A stretch of 64,000 nt of DNA from Micromonospora siamensis (lineage in GTDB: Bacteria > Actinomycetota > Actinomycetes > Mycobacteriales > Micromonosporaceae), in NCBI RefSeq assembly GCF_900090305.1, contig NZ_LT607751.1, forward strand, positions 5,642,001 to 5,706,000. The letters run 5' to 3'. Position 1 is the stretch's first letter. Each line of letters starts with the position of its first letter. Position numbers and translations under genes: made by a program. Below, piece after piece: positions 27,295-37,360 of this stretch. The notes under the pieces are model-generated. The model made no database searches. It saw only the letters and a list, made by a program, of their open reading frames with translations, and was not told the origin of the DNA.

Positions 27295-30200
27295 TCAGGC
27301 CGCGGCGGAGGTCCGGACCAGGGTACGGATCTGGCGCAGCAGCACCGACAGGGCGGCCAGGTCGGCGCGGGACTCGTCGAATTCGCCCATCGCCCGCACC
27401 GCCCGGTGGATCGAGGTGGCGTTCGACTGCTCCCACTCCTGCACCCGCTCGTGCGGAGGCAGCGAGTCCGCGGTGGAGTCGAGCACCTCCCCGGTGAGCG
27501 CGGCCAGCGCGGCGTACAGGTCGTAGCGCAGCGCCATCCGGGCCAGCGTCTGCCAGCGGTCCTCCCGCGGCAGCAGGGAGATCTTCGACAGCAGGCTGTC
27601 CACCCGGAAGCGGTCGGAGAGGACGAAGTAGACCGGGGCCACCTCGCCGACCTCCCGACCGCTGCGGGCCGCGGTCTCCACCACGTCCAGCAGGCCGAAG
27701 CTGTACATCAGCCGGGTCGCCTGCTCGGCCAGCTCCCGGGGCAGCCCCTTGGCGGTCATCGAGTCCATGTGGGCGACGATCGCCTCCCGCTCGCTGCCGT
27801 AGAAGAGGTCCTCCAGCCCCGGCAGCAGCGTGGCCACGCCGGCCCGCAGGCGGGCGATCTCCGCCGGCACGTCGATCGGCGAACGCCGGTTGGTGACCAG
27901 CCAGCGCACAGCCCGGTCGAGCAGCCGCCGGGTGTCCAGGTAGACGCTGGTCTGCAGCTCGGGCGAGACCTTGTTGTCCAGCGCCTCCACCGCGTCCCAG
28001 AGCCCGCGCAGCCCGAACACCTCGCTGACCACCACGTAGGCGCGGAGGACGTCCGCCGCCGAGGCGGCCGTCTCCTCGACCACCCGGAAGACGAACGAGA
28101 TGCCACCCCGGTTGATCACCTCGTTCACCAGCACGGTGGTGACGATGTCGCGGCGCAGCCGGTGCCGGGACATCCGGTCGGCGAACCGCTCCCGCATCGG
28201 CGTCGGGAAGTAGTGGACCAGGACGTCGGTCGTCCACTCCTCGTCCGCGAGTCCCTCGGCCAGGATCTCCTTCTCCAGGACGATCTTGACGTACGCGAGC
28301 AGCACCGCGAACTCCGGCGCGGTGAGCCCGGACTCGGTACGGACCGCCAGCTCCTCGTCCGGCGGCAGCGCCTCCAGCGCCCGGTCGAGCTGACCGGCCC
28401 GCTCCAGCTCGGTGATCATCCGCCGGTGCACCGGCAGCAGCGAGGCGGCCTGGGCCTGCGCATTGTTCAGCGCCCGGGCCTGGTCGTAGTTGTCCCGCAG
28501 CACCAGCTCGGCGACCTCGTCGGTCATCTCGGCGAGCAGCTCGTCCCGGTCCGGGACGGTCAGCGCGCCGTCGGCGACCGCCGTGTTCAGCAGAATCTTG
28601 ATGTTCACCTCGTGGTCGGAGCAGTCCACCCCGGCCGCGTTGTCGATGAAGTCGGTGTAGATCCGGCCGCCGGTGAGCGCGTACTCGATCCGGCCGAGCT
28701 GGGTGCAGCCCAGGTTGCCGCCCTCGCCGACCACCCGGCAGCGCAGGCTCCTGCCGTCCACCCGGATCGCGTCGTTGGACTTGTCCCCGACCTCGGCGTT
28801 GGTCTGCGTCGACGCCTTCACGTAGGTGCCGATGCCGCCGTTCCAGAACAGGTCCACCGGCGCGGTGAGGATCGCCTTCATCAGCTCCTGCGGGCTGATC
28901 TGGTTGACGTCGTCGTCCAGCCCGAGCACCGCGCGGACCTGCGGCGAGACCGGCACCGACTTCGCCGTGCGCGGGTAGATGCCGCCACCGGCCGAGATCA
29001 GCTCGGCGTTGTAGTCCTCCCAGGACGACCGGGGCAGGTCGAACAGCCGCTTGCGCTCCTCCCACGAGGTCGCGGCGTCCGGGTCCGGGTCGAGGAAGAT
29101 GTGCCGGTGGTCGAAGGCGGCGACCAGCCGGATGTGCTGCGACAGCAGCATCCCGTTGCCGAACACGTCGCCGGACATGTCGCCCACGCCGACCACGGTG
29201 AAGTCCTGCGTCTGGGTGTCGTGCCCCAGCTCCCGGAAGTGCCGCTTGACCGACTCCCAGGCGCCCCGGGCGGTGATGCCCATCTTCTTGTGGTCGTACC
29301 CGGCCGAACCGCCGGAGGCGAACGCGTCGCCGAGCCAGAAGTTGTGCGCGGCCGAGATCTCGTTGGCGATGTCGGAGAACGTCGCCGTGCCCTTGTCCGC
29401 CGCCACCACCAGGTACGGGTCGTCGGCGTCGTGCCGGACCACGTCGTTCGGCGGCACGATCTCGCCGCTGACGATGTTGTCGGTGACGTCCAGCAGGGCG
29501 GAGATGAACTCCTTGTAGCAGACGACCGCCTCGTCCCGGTCGCCCGGCTTCTGCTTGAGCACGAAGCCGCCCTTGGCGCCCACCGGCACGATCACGGCGT
29601 TCTTGACCATCTGCGCCTTGACCAGGCCGAGCACCTCGGTACGGAAGTCCTCCCGCCGGTCGGACCAGCGCAGCCCACCCCGGGCCACCGCCCCGAACCG
29701 CAGGTGCACGCCCTCGAACCGCGGCGAGTACACGAAGATCTCGAACTTCGGCCGGGGCGCCGGCAGGTCCGGGATGGCCTGCGGGTCCAGCTTGAAGGCG
29801 ACGTACGGCTTCGGCCGCCCACCGACCGGCTTCTGGTAGAAGCTGGTCCGCAGGGTGGCCTGGATCAGCGTCAGGTAGGAGCGCAGGATCCGGTCCTGGT
29901 CGAGGCTGGCCACCTCGTCCAGCGCCTCGCCGATCGCGGTGACCAGCTCGCCGCCGCGCTGCCGGCGCTCGTCCAGGGGCGCCGCGCCGGGGGCGAACCG
30001 GGCCTCGAAGAGCTCCACCAGCAGCCGGGCGATCTGCGGGTACGCGATGAAGGTGGACTCCATGTAGTCCTGCGAGAAGACCGTGCCGGCCTGGCGCAGG
30101 TACTTCGCGTACGCCCGCAGCACCACCACCTGCCGCCAGGTGAGCCCGCCGCGCAGGACCAGCTCGTTGAAGCCGTCCACCTCGGCCTCGCCCCGCCACG

Positions 30201-32349
30201 CCGCCGCGAAGGCGTTCTCCACGTGCGGGCGGACCTCGGACAGCTCCTGGTGCGCCTCGGGCAGCCGGAGCCCGAAGTCGTAGAGGAAGACCCGGCCGTC
30301 GATCCGGTCCACCTCGTACGGGTGCTCGTCGACGACCCGGACGCCCAGCGAGTGCAGCACCGGCAGGACCGCGGAGAGCATCATCGGCTCACCGTTGCGG
30401 TAGACCTTGAACCGGACGTCCATGCTCTCGTCGACGTCCCGGTCGTGGCCGCCCGGCCGCGGCGCGAGCTGCTTGCGGAACAGGTGCATCTCCAGCTGGC
30501 CGGGCTCCTCCAGCAGCTCCAGCTTGGCCAGGTCCTTCATCGCCTCGTACGGCGTGTGCCCGTCCTTGTAGCCCTCCGGGAACGCGTCGGCGTACCGGGT
30601 GAACAGGTGCTTGGCCTGCTCGTCGCCGAGCTTGCGCTCCAGCACCAGCCGGTAGTCGTCGTCCCAGAGCCGGGTGGCGTCCGCCAGCTCCTCGGCGAGC
30701 AGGTCGGCGTCGACCTCACCCGGCGGGTTGCTCGGGTCGGTCCGGACGATGAAGTGCACCCGGGCGAGCATCGACTCGGTGACCCGGGTGGTGTAGTCCA
30801 CCCCGACGCCGTTGAGCTCGCGCAGCAGGATGTCCTGCATGCGCAGCCGGTTCTGGGTGGTGAACCGGTCCCGGGGCAGGTAGATCAGGCAGGAGATGAA
30901 CCGGCCGTACGCGTCGCGGCGCAGGAAGACCCGCAGCTGCCGCCGGCCCGCCATCCGCAGCACACCGATCACCGCGTGGTACAGGTCGTCGGTCTTGATC
31001 TGGAACAGCTCGTCGCGCGGGTACGTCTCCAGGATCTGGAGCAGGTCCTTGCCGGAGTGGCTGCGCTGGCTCAGGCCGGAGCGGTCGAGCACCTCGGCCA
31101 CCTTGCGCCGCACCACCGGCAGCTCGCGGACGCTTGTCCGGTACGCCGCGGTGGAGAACAGGCCCAGGAACCGCCGCTCGCCGACCACCTCGCCGGCGTC
31201 GTTGAAGATCTTGAAACCGATGTAGTCGAGGTACGCCGAGCGGTGCACGGTGGCCCGCGAGTTCGCCTTGGTGATGATCAGCAGGCGCTTCTCGGTCACC
31301 TTCTCGTGCGCCTCGGGCGTCATCGAGTCCAGCGACCGGGCCTCCGGGGAGTCCTGCCGCAGGATGCCCAGCCCGGTGCCGAGCACCGCCTCCAGCGCCT
31401 GCCCCCCGGCCGGCGCGTCGACCAGCCGGTACTCCCGGTAGCCGAGGAAGGTGAAGTGGTCGTGGGCGAGCCAGCGCAGCAGCTCCACCGAGTCGGTGAT
31501 GTCCTTCTCGGGCACCGGCGGACGGTTGTCCGACGTCCGCGCGGCGGCCAGCTCGTCGGCGAGCGCGAGGGCCCGCTGGCGCATCTTCGGCCAGTCCTCG
31601 ACGGCCTCCCGCACGTCGGTGAGCACCCGCTGCAACTCGCGGCGCAGCCGGTCCCGGGCGTCGGCGTCGCGGACCGGGTCGATCTCGACCCGCATCCAGC
31701 TCTCGACCAGGTCGCCGGCGATCGCGTCGTCCGGCTCGACGTCCGCCGAGACCTCGGTGAGCCGGCCCAGCGGCTCCCGCCGCACCACGACCAGCGGGTG
31801 CACCAGCAGGTGCACGTCCAGGTGGTGGGTGTTGAGCAGGGCGGTGACCGAGTCCACCAGGAACGGCATGTCGTCGGCGACGATCTCCACCACCGTGTGG
31901 TGCTGGTCGGCGTGCGGCTCGTGGATCCGCAGCTTCAGCTCGCCGGGGACCCGCTGCTGGGCCAGGTCGCGATGCGCCCGGGCCGCCGCCAGCATCTCCT
32001 CGGCGGTGAATCCGATCAGTTCCTCGTCGGGGGCGAACCGCCAGAAGCGGCCGACCAGGGTCGCCGCGTCGTGGTCGTCCCCGGCGAGCGCGACGGCCTG
32101 GGCAACCAGGCGCTCCGCGTTCGGTACCGGCTCGTCGAGCTCGGCGTCCTCCGCGCCGTCGGCCAGCGCCTCCGGGGGCAGGCCGAGGTCGTAGATGGTG
32201 TCGATGCTCGAACCGGTCATGCCGGTCACTCCTGTGGCGAGGCGGCCGTAGCCGTCCCCGTCGCTGACGGAATCGAAGCTGTCCTCGTCCCGGCCGGTGT
32301 CAGCCTGCCGGAGGTCGGGTCCCGGTTTGATCGCCGGACGCCGGTCCAT
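27295..32349 (-). CDS. gdhB: NAD-specific glutamate dehydrogenase, large (GDH-1600/180) type
   Basis: Oxidatively deaminates glutamate to 2-oxoglutarate and ammonia with NAD+. The very large size (1684 aa; family about 1,600-1,700) and order are diagnostic: N-terminal ACT-like regions (VVEIVADDMPFLVDSVTALL), a middle catalytic GDH core (GLRWSDRREDFRTEVLGLVK; MVKNAVIVPVGAKGGFVLK; VVGVGDMSGDVFGNGML), and a long C-terminal helical domain. ATG 32349 (GGGGAG upstream, coding-like third positions) is taken; ATG 32220 (AGGAG at 8 nt, 1641 aa) is equally well placed. The long frames on the opposite strand here are antisense shadows. Single gene, divergent from a penicillin-binding protein. Confidence 0.93.
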   Translation of the reverse strand: MDRRPAIKPGPDLRQADTGRDEDSFDSVSDGDGYGRLATGVTGMTGSSIDTIYDLGLPPEALADGAEDAELDEPVPNAERLVAQAVALAGDDHDAATLVGRFWRFAPDEELIGFTAEEMLAAARAHRDLAQQRVPGELKLRIHEPHADQHHTVVEIVADDMPFLVDSVTALLNTHHLDVHLLVHPLVVVRREPLGRLTEVSADVEPDDAIAGDLVESWMRVEIDPVRDADARDRLRRELQRVLTDVREAVEDWPKMRQRALALADELAAARTSDNRPPVPEKDITDSVELLRWLAHDHFTFLGYREYRLVDAPAGGQALEAVLGTGLGILRQDSPEARSLDSMTPEAHEKVTEKRLLIITKANSRATVHRSAYLDYIGFKIFNDAGEVVGERRFLGLFSTAAYRTSVRELPVVRRKVAEVLDRSGLSQRSHSGKDLLQILETYPRDELFQIKTDDLYHAVIGVLRMAGRRQLRVFLRRDAYGRFISCLIYLPRDRFTTQNRLRMQDILLRELNGVGVDYTTRVTESMLARVHFIVRTDPSNPPGEVDADLLAEELADATRLWDDDYRLVLERKLGDEQAKHLFTRYADAFPEGYKDGHTPYEAMKDLAKLELLEEPGQLEMHLFRKQLAPRPGGHDRDVDESMDVRFKVYRNGEPMMLSAVLPVLHSLGVRVVDEHPYEVDRIDGRVFLYDFGLRLPEAHQELSEVRPHVENAFAAAWRGEAEVDGFNELVLRGGLTWRQVVVLRAYAKYLRQAGTVFSQDYMESTFIAYPQIARLLVELFEARFAPGAAPLDERRQRGGELVTAIGEALDEVASLDQDRILRSYLTLIQATLRTSFYQKPVGGRPKPYVAFKLDPQAIPDLPAPRPKFEIFVYSPRFEGVHLRFGAVARGGLRWSDRREDFRTEVLGLVKAQMVKNAVIVPVGAKGGFVLKQKPGDRDEAVVCYKEFISALLDVTDNIVSGEIVPPNDVVRHDADDPYLVVAADKGTATFSDIANEISAAHNFWLGDAFASGGSAGYDHKKMGITARGAWESVKRHFRELGHDTQTQDFTVVGVGDMSGDVFGNGMLLSQHIRLVAAFDHRHIFLDPDPDAATSWEERKRLFDLPRSSWEDYNAELISAGGGIYPRTAKSVPVSPQVRAVLGLDDDVNQISPQELMKAILTAPVDLFWNGGIGTYVKASTQTNAEVGDKSNDAIRVDGRSLRCRVVGEGGNLGCTQLGRIEYALTGGRIYTDFIDNAAGVDCSDHEVNIKILLNTAVADGALTVPDRDELLAEMTDEVAELVLRDNYDQARALNNAQAQAASLLPVHRRMITELERAGQLDRALEALPPDEELAVRTESGLTAPEFAVLLAYVKIVLEKEILAEGLADEEWTTDVLVHYFPTPMRERFADRMSRHRLRRDIVTTVLVNEVINRGGISFVFRVVEETAASAADVLRAYVVVSEVFGLRGLWDAVEALDNKVSPELQTSVYLDTRRLLDRAVRWLVTNRRSPIDVPAEIARLRAGVATLLPGLEDLFYGSEREAIVAHMDSMTAKGLPRELAEQATRLMYSFGLLDVVETAARSGREVGEVAPVYFVLSDRFRVDSLLSKISLLPREDRWQTLARMALRYDLYAALAALTGEVLDSTADSLPPHERVQEWEQSNATSIHRAVRAMGEFDESRADLAALSVLLRQIRTLVRTSAAA

Positions 32350-32625
32350 CGGTGCCACTCCCCTCGACCCACCGCGTTGTGGGTCACTCTGCCGCCCAAG
32401 CCTAGGCCCGCCGCACTGTTCGTTCGTCGGCGGACCTCCGACCGGACGTCCGGATCGGGACTCTGTCCTTTCACCCGTTGCGGGTCCGAGGTTGGCCGGT
32501 CCTGGATTACCCCGGCTGGCGATGTTCATCACACCGCGCAACCACCTTGTCGCGCACGTCGGGGGCGGTGCCGGCGACGACGGCGTACTAGCGTGCAGGG
32601 CAGCCGGAGACCGGAGGGAAGATCC

Positions 32626-34593
32626 ATGTCCGTCTCGTACCCCGACCACCGTCGTTCACCCGTCCGGGTGTTCCTGTCCGCCGTGGCCGCCGCCGCGCTG
32701 GGAGCGGCCACGCTTGTCGGCTGCTCCAGCCAGGAGGGCCCCGAGGGCAGCGTCGACGCGTTCCTGGCCGGCTGGCGCTCCGGCGACCTCCAGCCGGTCG
32801 GCTTCGTCGACCCGACCGGCGCCAAGGTGCCGGCCGCCGAGGTCGTCAAGGAGATCAAGGACCTCTCCGGCGAGCTGGCGGCCACCCCGCCGGCCCTGAA
32901 CCGGTCCGGCGACGCGAAGGTCACCAAGAACCTCGCCACCGCCGGATACCGGGTGGAGTGGACGCTGCCCGGGAACGTGAAATGGGCGTACGACCGGCAG
33001 CTGAAGCTGCGTCGGGGCGGCGACGACAAGTGGCAGGTGATCTGGGAACCGGCGCTGGTGCACGAGCAGCTGGAGGCGGGTGAGCGGATGGCGCTGGTGC
33101 GCGACCGGGCCACCCGCGGCGGCGTCCTCGACGCGGCGGGCCAGCCCATCGTGGCCCCCCGGAAGGTGGTCGAGGTCGGCATCCAGCCCAACCAGGTGCC
33201 GGACGTACCCGACCTGGTGGCGAAGCTCGACGCCGCCTTCAAGGCGATCCGGCCCGCGCTGACGCCCCCGGTCGACCTCGCCGACCTCCCGAAGCGGATC
33301 GCCTCCGCCGATCCGGGCGCGTTCGTCAGCGTCGTCACCCTGCGGGACGACGCCTACCGACAGATCCGTTCGCGGATCCGCCCGCTGCCCGGCACCCAGT
33401 TCCGAAGCTCGGAGCGCGAGCTGGCGCCGACCCGGGAGTTCGCCCGGGCGCTGCTCGGCTCGGTCGACGAGGCGACCGCCGACGACCTGAAGGCCGCCCC
33501 GGACCGCCTCCGGCAGGGGGACCTGGTCGGCCACGGCGGCCTCCAGGGCCGGTACGACGAGCGGCTGGGCGGCACTCCCGGCCTCACCGTGACCGTCCGC
33601 CGGACCAACCCGGACGGCAAGTCGGAGCCGGCCGGCAAGGACCTGTTCGCGGTCGAGCCGAAGGCCGGCGAGCCGGTGAAGACCACCCTCGACGTGGCTG
33701 CCCAGAACGCCGCCGACGCGGCGCTGCGCGGGGAGCCGAAGCGCTCCGCCCTGGTCGCCGTACGCGTCAGCGACGGCGCGGTGCTCGCCGTCTCGAACGG
33801 CCCCGGGCCGGCCGGGCAGAACCTCGCCTTCGACGCCCAGGTGCCGCCGGGCTCCACCTTCAAGATGGTCAGCGCGCTCGGCCTGCTCGATCGGGGCGCG
33901 GTGACGCTGGACGGCAAGGTGAACTGCCCGAAGAACTTCTCGGTCGAGGGCCGGTCCTTCAAGAACTCCGAGAACTTCGAGCTGGGGTCGGTGCCCTTCC
34001 GGACCGACTTCGCCAAGTCGTGCAACACCGCCTTCGCCTTCCTCGCGCCGGAGCTCGGCCCGGACGGGCTGGCCGAGACCGGCCGGTCGCTCGGGCTGGA
34101 GGCGAAGTGGGACCTGGGCGTCGACGCGTTCACCGGCAAGGTCTCCACCGGCGGCTCGAAGGCCGAGCGGGCGGCGGCCGCGTTCGGCCAGGGCACCACC
34201 GTGGTCAGCCCGCTGGCCATGGCCGCCGCCACCGCCGGGGTGGCCCGGGGCCGCTGGGAGCAGCCGAAACTGGTGCTGGACCCGGCGCCGGCGAAGCCCG
34301 CCGCGCCCGGCCCCGAGCTCAAGCCTGCGTCGCTGACCGCGCTGCGCACGATGATGCGCGAGGTGGTCACCGCCGGCACCGCCAAGGCCCTCTCCGACGT
34401 CCCCGGCGGCCCGGTGTCCGGCAAGACCGGCACCGCCGAGTACGACAACGACCCGAAGCACCTGCACTCGTGGTTCGTCGGCTGGCAGGGCGACATCGCC
34501 TTCGCGGTCTTCGTCGAGCAGGGCGGGTCGAGCGCGGTGAGCGCGGTGCCGATCAGCGAGCGCTTCCTGCGCGGCCTGGCCGCCGCCCGCTGA
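32626..34593 (+). CDS. Penicillin-binding protein transpeptidase, lipoprotein with NTF2-like domain
   Basis: 655 residues. Lipobox LVGC at about 30-33, so probably a lipoprotein outside the membrane. NTF2-like (MecA-N) domain about 40-150, PBP dimer region about 155-340, transpeptidase about 350-655. Active-site motifs are intact: STFK at 410-413 (Ser410 nucleophile), SCN at 465-467, KTGTAE from 600. It crosslinks peptidoglycan and would be a beta-lactam target; the NTF2-like N-terminus is like PBP2a-type proteins, but low affinity is not implied. ATG 32626 follows GGAGGGAAG. The huge open frame to the left is antisense to the glutamate dehydrogenase. Confidence 0.93.
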   Translation: MSVSYPDHRRSPVRVFLSAVAAAALGAATLVGCSSQEGPEGSVDAFLAGWRSGDLQPVGFVDPTGAKVPAAEVVKEIKDLSGELAATPPALNRSGDAKVTKNLATAGYRVEWTLPGNVKWAYDRQLKLRRGGDDKWQVIWEPALVHEQLEAGERMALVRDRATRGGVLDAAGQPIVAPRKVVEVGIQPNQVPDVPDLVAKLDAAFKAIRPALTPPVDLADLPKRIASADPGAFVSVVTLRDDAYRQIRSRIRPLPGTQFRSSERELAPTREFARALLGSVDEATADDLKAAPDRLRQGDLVGHGGLQGRYDERLGGTPGLTVTVRRTNPDGKSEPAGKDLFAVEPKAGEPVKTTLDVAAQNAADAALRGEPKRSALVAVRVSDGAVLAVSNGPGPAGQNLAFDAQVPPGSTFKMVSALGLLDRGAVTLDGKVNCPKNFSVEGRSFKNSENFELGSVPFRTDFAKSCNTAFAFLAPELGPDGLAETGRSLGLEAKWDLGVDAFTGKVSTGGSKAERAAAAFGQGTTVVSPLAMAAATAGVARGRWEQPKLVLDPAPAKPAAPGPELKPASLTALRTMMREVVTAGTAKALSDVPGGPVSGKTGTAEYDNDPKHLHSWFVGWQGDIAFAVFVEQGGSSAVSAVPISERFLRGLAAAR

Positions 34594-34653
34594 CGTACCC
34601 ACCCCCGGCGCCGCTCCGAGGGCGCCCGGGCCGCCGGGGGCCGCTCGTGGCGT

Positions 34654-34680
34654 GAGTCATCTGTGCTCTCAGGTCCGTAG
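34654..34680 (+). repeat. Copy of a 27 bp dispersed element
   Basis: GAGTCATCTGTGCTCTCAGG begins the 27-mer, which ends TCCGTAG. It matches two inverted copies at 58520-58546 and 58580-58606 at 22 of 27 positions each. It lies in the gap between the convergent PBP and arginase genes. Confidence 0.6.
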
Positions 34681-34769
34681 CGGCCGGGAGGGCGTAGTCG
34701 GGCAGCCGAGCCGGTCGGGTGGTGGTCGCCGCGCCGGGTCGACCCGGTGCGCCGCTTCCGCCGCCGGGT

Positions 34770-36221
34770 TCAGGCGATCCCGGCGGAGGACGGCGAAGGG
34801 CCGTCCGCCGACCGGGGGGCGTCCTCGGGGGTGTCGTCGTCCAGCGGGGACACCCTGCGCAGAAGTCCCGGCCCGGCCCCGGCCGGTGGCCCGACCGGCT
34901 CGACAGCCGGCCTCTCCGGCCGTCCAGACGCCCTGCCCGGCTGGACCGGAGCGCCCGGGGCGGAACCGTCGACGACGGGCCCGCCGGCCGACACCGCCGC
35001 ACCACCGGCAACCGGATCGCCGGTCAACGCCGCCGCCCCGCTGACAGCCGGACCGAGGTTCGACGGCCCCTCGTCCGACGCCGGCCCGTCGGACACCGGG
35101 CCGCCGTTCGAGGGCGGGCCACCGGTCGTCGCGGGACCGCCTCCCGACGCGGTCCGGCGCGGACCGAGGCCGCCGCTCGCCCCGGCCGCACCGCCGACGG
35201 AGCCGAGCAGCGACAGTGCGCCCGGCATCCCGGCGGGCCGGGACCGCTGCGGCCGCGGGGTTTGCGGTGGCGGGGACGCCGGCAGCAACCGGGGCGGAGC
35301 CGCCTCCGGTGTGGAGACCGGCGCCAGCCCGGCCACCACCGTGTTGACGATCTCGGCCGCGTACGAGCCGTCGGGGTCGTAGTCGGGGTCGAAGACGGTC
35401 AGCTCGACCCCGAGGCAGTGCGGGGTGTCCACCAGGCCAGCGAGCAGGATCTCCAGCTCGGCGAAGGCGATCCCACCCGGGTCCGGGGCGTCGACGGCCG
35501 GCATCACCGCCGGGTCGAGCACGTCCACGTCGATGTGCACCCAGTAGCCGGCGCAGTCGGCCAGCTGCTCGTGCGCCCACTGGGCGGTCCGGGCCGCCCC
35601 CTCGGCGCGCAGCGCCGGCACCGGCCGGGTGGTGATGCCGGCGGCCTGGAGGTCGAGACGGTACTCGTCCTGGGCGCGGATGCCGAGCACCACCACGTCG
35701 ATGTCGCGGAAGTAGGGTCGGCGCCCCTCGATGGCGGCCAGGTCGGCCTGACCGCGGCCGGTCACCAGGGCGAGGTCCTCCCCCGCCGCCGCGCCCACAT
35801 ACGAAGCGTTGCCGGGGTGCCGGAAGTCGGAGTGGCCGTCGACGAAGACCAGCCCGATCCGGCCGCCGACGGCCTCGCCGAGCCGGTGCATGGCCAGCGC
35901 CGAGCCGAGCAGCACCGAGCAGTCCCCGCCGAGCACCAGCGGGAACTCGCCGCGGTCGATGATCGCCCCGATCCGGTCGGCCAGCAGGGCGGAGTATCCG
36001 GAGATCTCCCGCGCGTGGCAGACCCCGTCGCCGGGACGCCAGTCACCCGGGTCGTACCGGGGCGGGGTGAGGCAGCCGGCGTCGCGGGCCCGCAGCCGGG
36101 CCAGCAGGTCGTGGTCGCGCAGCGCACCCGGGGCCTTGGCACAGCCGGGGACCGAGGTGGCGGTGGGTGGGCGCAGGCCGAGGTTCGTCGGCGCGTCGAG
36201 GACGGCGATCCGGCGCGTCAT
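34770..36221 (-). CDS. Arginase/agmatinase-family hydrolase with long low-complexity tail
   Basis: The first ~300 of 483 residues form a ureohydrolase domain: GGDCSVLLG (metal-binding), FVDGHSDF (DGHSD where DAHxD is usual) and HIDVDVLDP, ending near VELTVFDPDYDPDGSYAAEI. These hold the six expected metal ligands. A ~180-residue tail rich in Gly, Pro, Ala and Ser follows, with near repeats such as GGPVSDGPASDEGP, and no known fold. The family hydrolyses arginine, agmatine or formiminoglutamate; substrate not determinable. Third codon positions in the tail remain GC-rich, so it is probably translated. ATG 36221 starts the clearly conserved frame. Confidence 0.85.
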   Translation of the reverse strand: MTRRIAVLDAPTNLGLRPPTATSVPGCAKAPGALRDHDLLARLRARDAGCLTPPRYDPGDWRPGDGVCHAREISGYSALLADRIGAIIDRGEFPLVLGGDCSVLLGSALAMHRLGEAVGGRIGLVFVDGHSDFRHPGNASYVGAAAGEDLALVTGRGQADLAAIEGRRPYFRDIDVVVLGIRAQDEYRLDLQAAGITTRPVPALRAEGAARTAQWAHEQLADCAGYWVHIDVDVLDPAVMPAVDAPDPGGIAFAELEILLAGLVDTPHCLGVELTVFDPDYDPDGSYAAEIVNTVVAGLAPVSTPEAAPPRLLPASPPPQTPRPQRSRPAGMPGALSLLGSVGGAAGASGGLGPRRTASGGGPATTGGPPSNGGPVSDGPASDEGPSNLGPAVSGAAALTGDPVAGGAAVSAGGPVVDGSAPGAPVQPGRASGRPERPAVEPVGPPAGAGPGLLRRVSPLDDDTPEDAPRSADGPSPSSAGIA

Positions 36222-36289
36222 GGGCTCCCGTCCTCAGGTGTCGGGCGGGCCGGCCGGAACGCCGGCCCGCGCTGGCGTGCTACACGAAA

Positions 36290-37210
36290 TCAGAACAGGG
36301 CGCTGGCCAGCGCCCGGCGCGCGGAGGCCACCGCCGGATCGTCCGGGCCGGCCACCTTGAACAGGGAGACCAGGTGCTGGCGTACCCGCTCCCGGTCGTC
36401 GCCGGCGTTGCGCCGGACCAGGCCGACCAGCCGGGCGTACGCCTGCTCGGCCAGGCCGCTGAGCACCTCGATGTCGGCGGCGAGCAGCTGGGCGTCGACG
36501 TCGTCCGGGGCGCCGTCGGCCGCGGCCAGCGCGGCCCGCGGGTCGGCGACGGGGGCGACCCGGCGGGCGAGCTCGACCTGGGCCAGGCCGGCCTCGGCGG
36601 CGGCGTCCGCCGGCGACTCGGCGAGGATCTTCTTGTACGCGGCCTCGGCGGCCTCCAGGTCGCCGGTCATCAGCGCGTCGTCGGCCTCGTCCAGCCGGGG
36701 GTCCTCCGGCTCGGCGACGGCGACGCCACCGGCCTTGAGCACGGCGCCGATCCACTGCCGCAGCTGGGCCTCCGGCACCACCCCGGAGAAGGCGTCGATC
36801 GGCTGGCCGCCGACCACCGCGTACACCATGGGGATGCCCTGGACCCGGAACATCTGCGCGATCCGCGGGTTGGCGTCCACGTCGATCCTGGCGAGCACCC
36901 AGGCCCCGGCGCCCTCGGCGGCCAGCCGCTCCAGCACCGGAGAGAGCTGCTTGCACGGCTCGCACCACTCGGCCCAGAAGTCGACGACCACCGGCGTGCT
37001 CAGCGACCGTTCGAGGACCTCGGACTGGAAGGTCGCCTCGGTCACGTCGATGACGGTGACGGTGCCGCCGGCGGCGCCCGGCAGGCCGGTGGGCGGGCCG
37101 CTCTGGGCCGGTGTGGCGGGACGGGCAGGGGCCGGTGCGGGGGTGCGCAGCGCGCTGAGGTCGACCGCGCCGCGGGTGAAGATCGACGAGGTGATCCGTG
37201 GGTCGCTCAT
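36290..37210 (-). CDS. Thioredoxin-domain protein with TPR-like C-terminus (CnoX-like)
   Basis: 306 residues: a Pro/Ala-rich N-terminus (1-48), a thioredoxin fold (about 50-160) with active site WAEWCEPCK and cis-Pro loop GIPMVYAV, then helical repeats (about 170-306; [23 protein letters not shown]). This order matches co-chaperone CnoX/YbbN-type proteins, which protect or hold client proteins under oxidative stress. Both active-site cysteines are present, unlike Escherichia coli CnoX, so redox activity is possible. It lies 68 bp upstream of the arginase gene on the same strand, possibly co-transcribed. Confidence 0.9.
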   Translation of the reverse strand: MSDPRITSSIFTRGAVDLSALRTPAPAPARPATPAQSGPPTGLPGAAGGTVTVIDVTEATFQSEVLERSLSTPVVVDFWAEWCEPCKQLSPVLERLAAEGAGAWVLARIDVDANPRIAQMFRVQGIPMVYAVVGGQPIDAFSGVVPEAQLRQWIGAVLKAGGVAVAEPEDPRLDEADDALMTGDLEAAEAAYKKILAESPADAAAEAGLAQVELARRVAPVADPRAALAAADGAPDDVDAQLLAADIEVLSGLAEQAYARLVGLVRRNAGDDRERVRQHLVSLFKVAGPDDPAVASARRALASALF

Positions 37211-37360
37211 GGTTACCTAGTCTCGCACGCGCGACGCGGAACTCGGATCAACCACAACGCCCCCAGTTGCCACTCTCACCCGAGCTCACCACCCCGCCAC
37301 CCGCCCGCCGGCACGGCGAGGGCCCCGGCGCCGCGGTCTCTTGCGGTGACCAGGGAACTG

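Noticed and set aside
27406..34593. A very long plus-strand open frame of about 2,400 codons
   Set aside because: Most of it is antisense to the glutamate dehydrogenase gene and only its last part (32626-34593) has a start, ribosome site and known domains (PBP). Long antisense frames are common at 72% GC.
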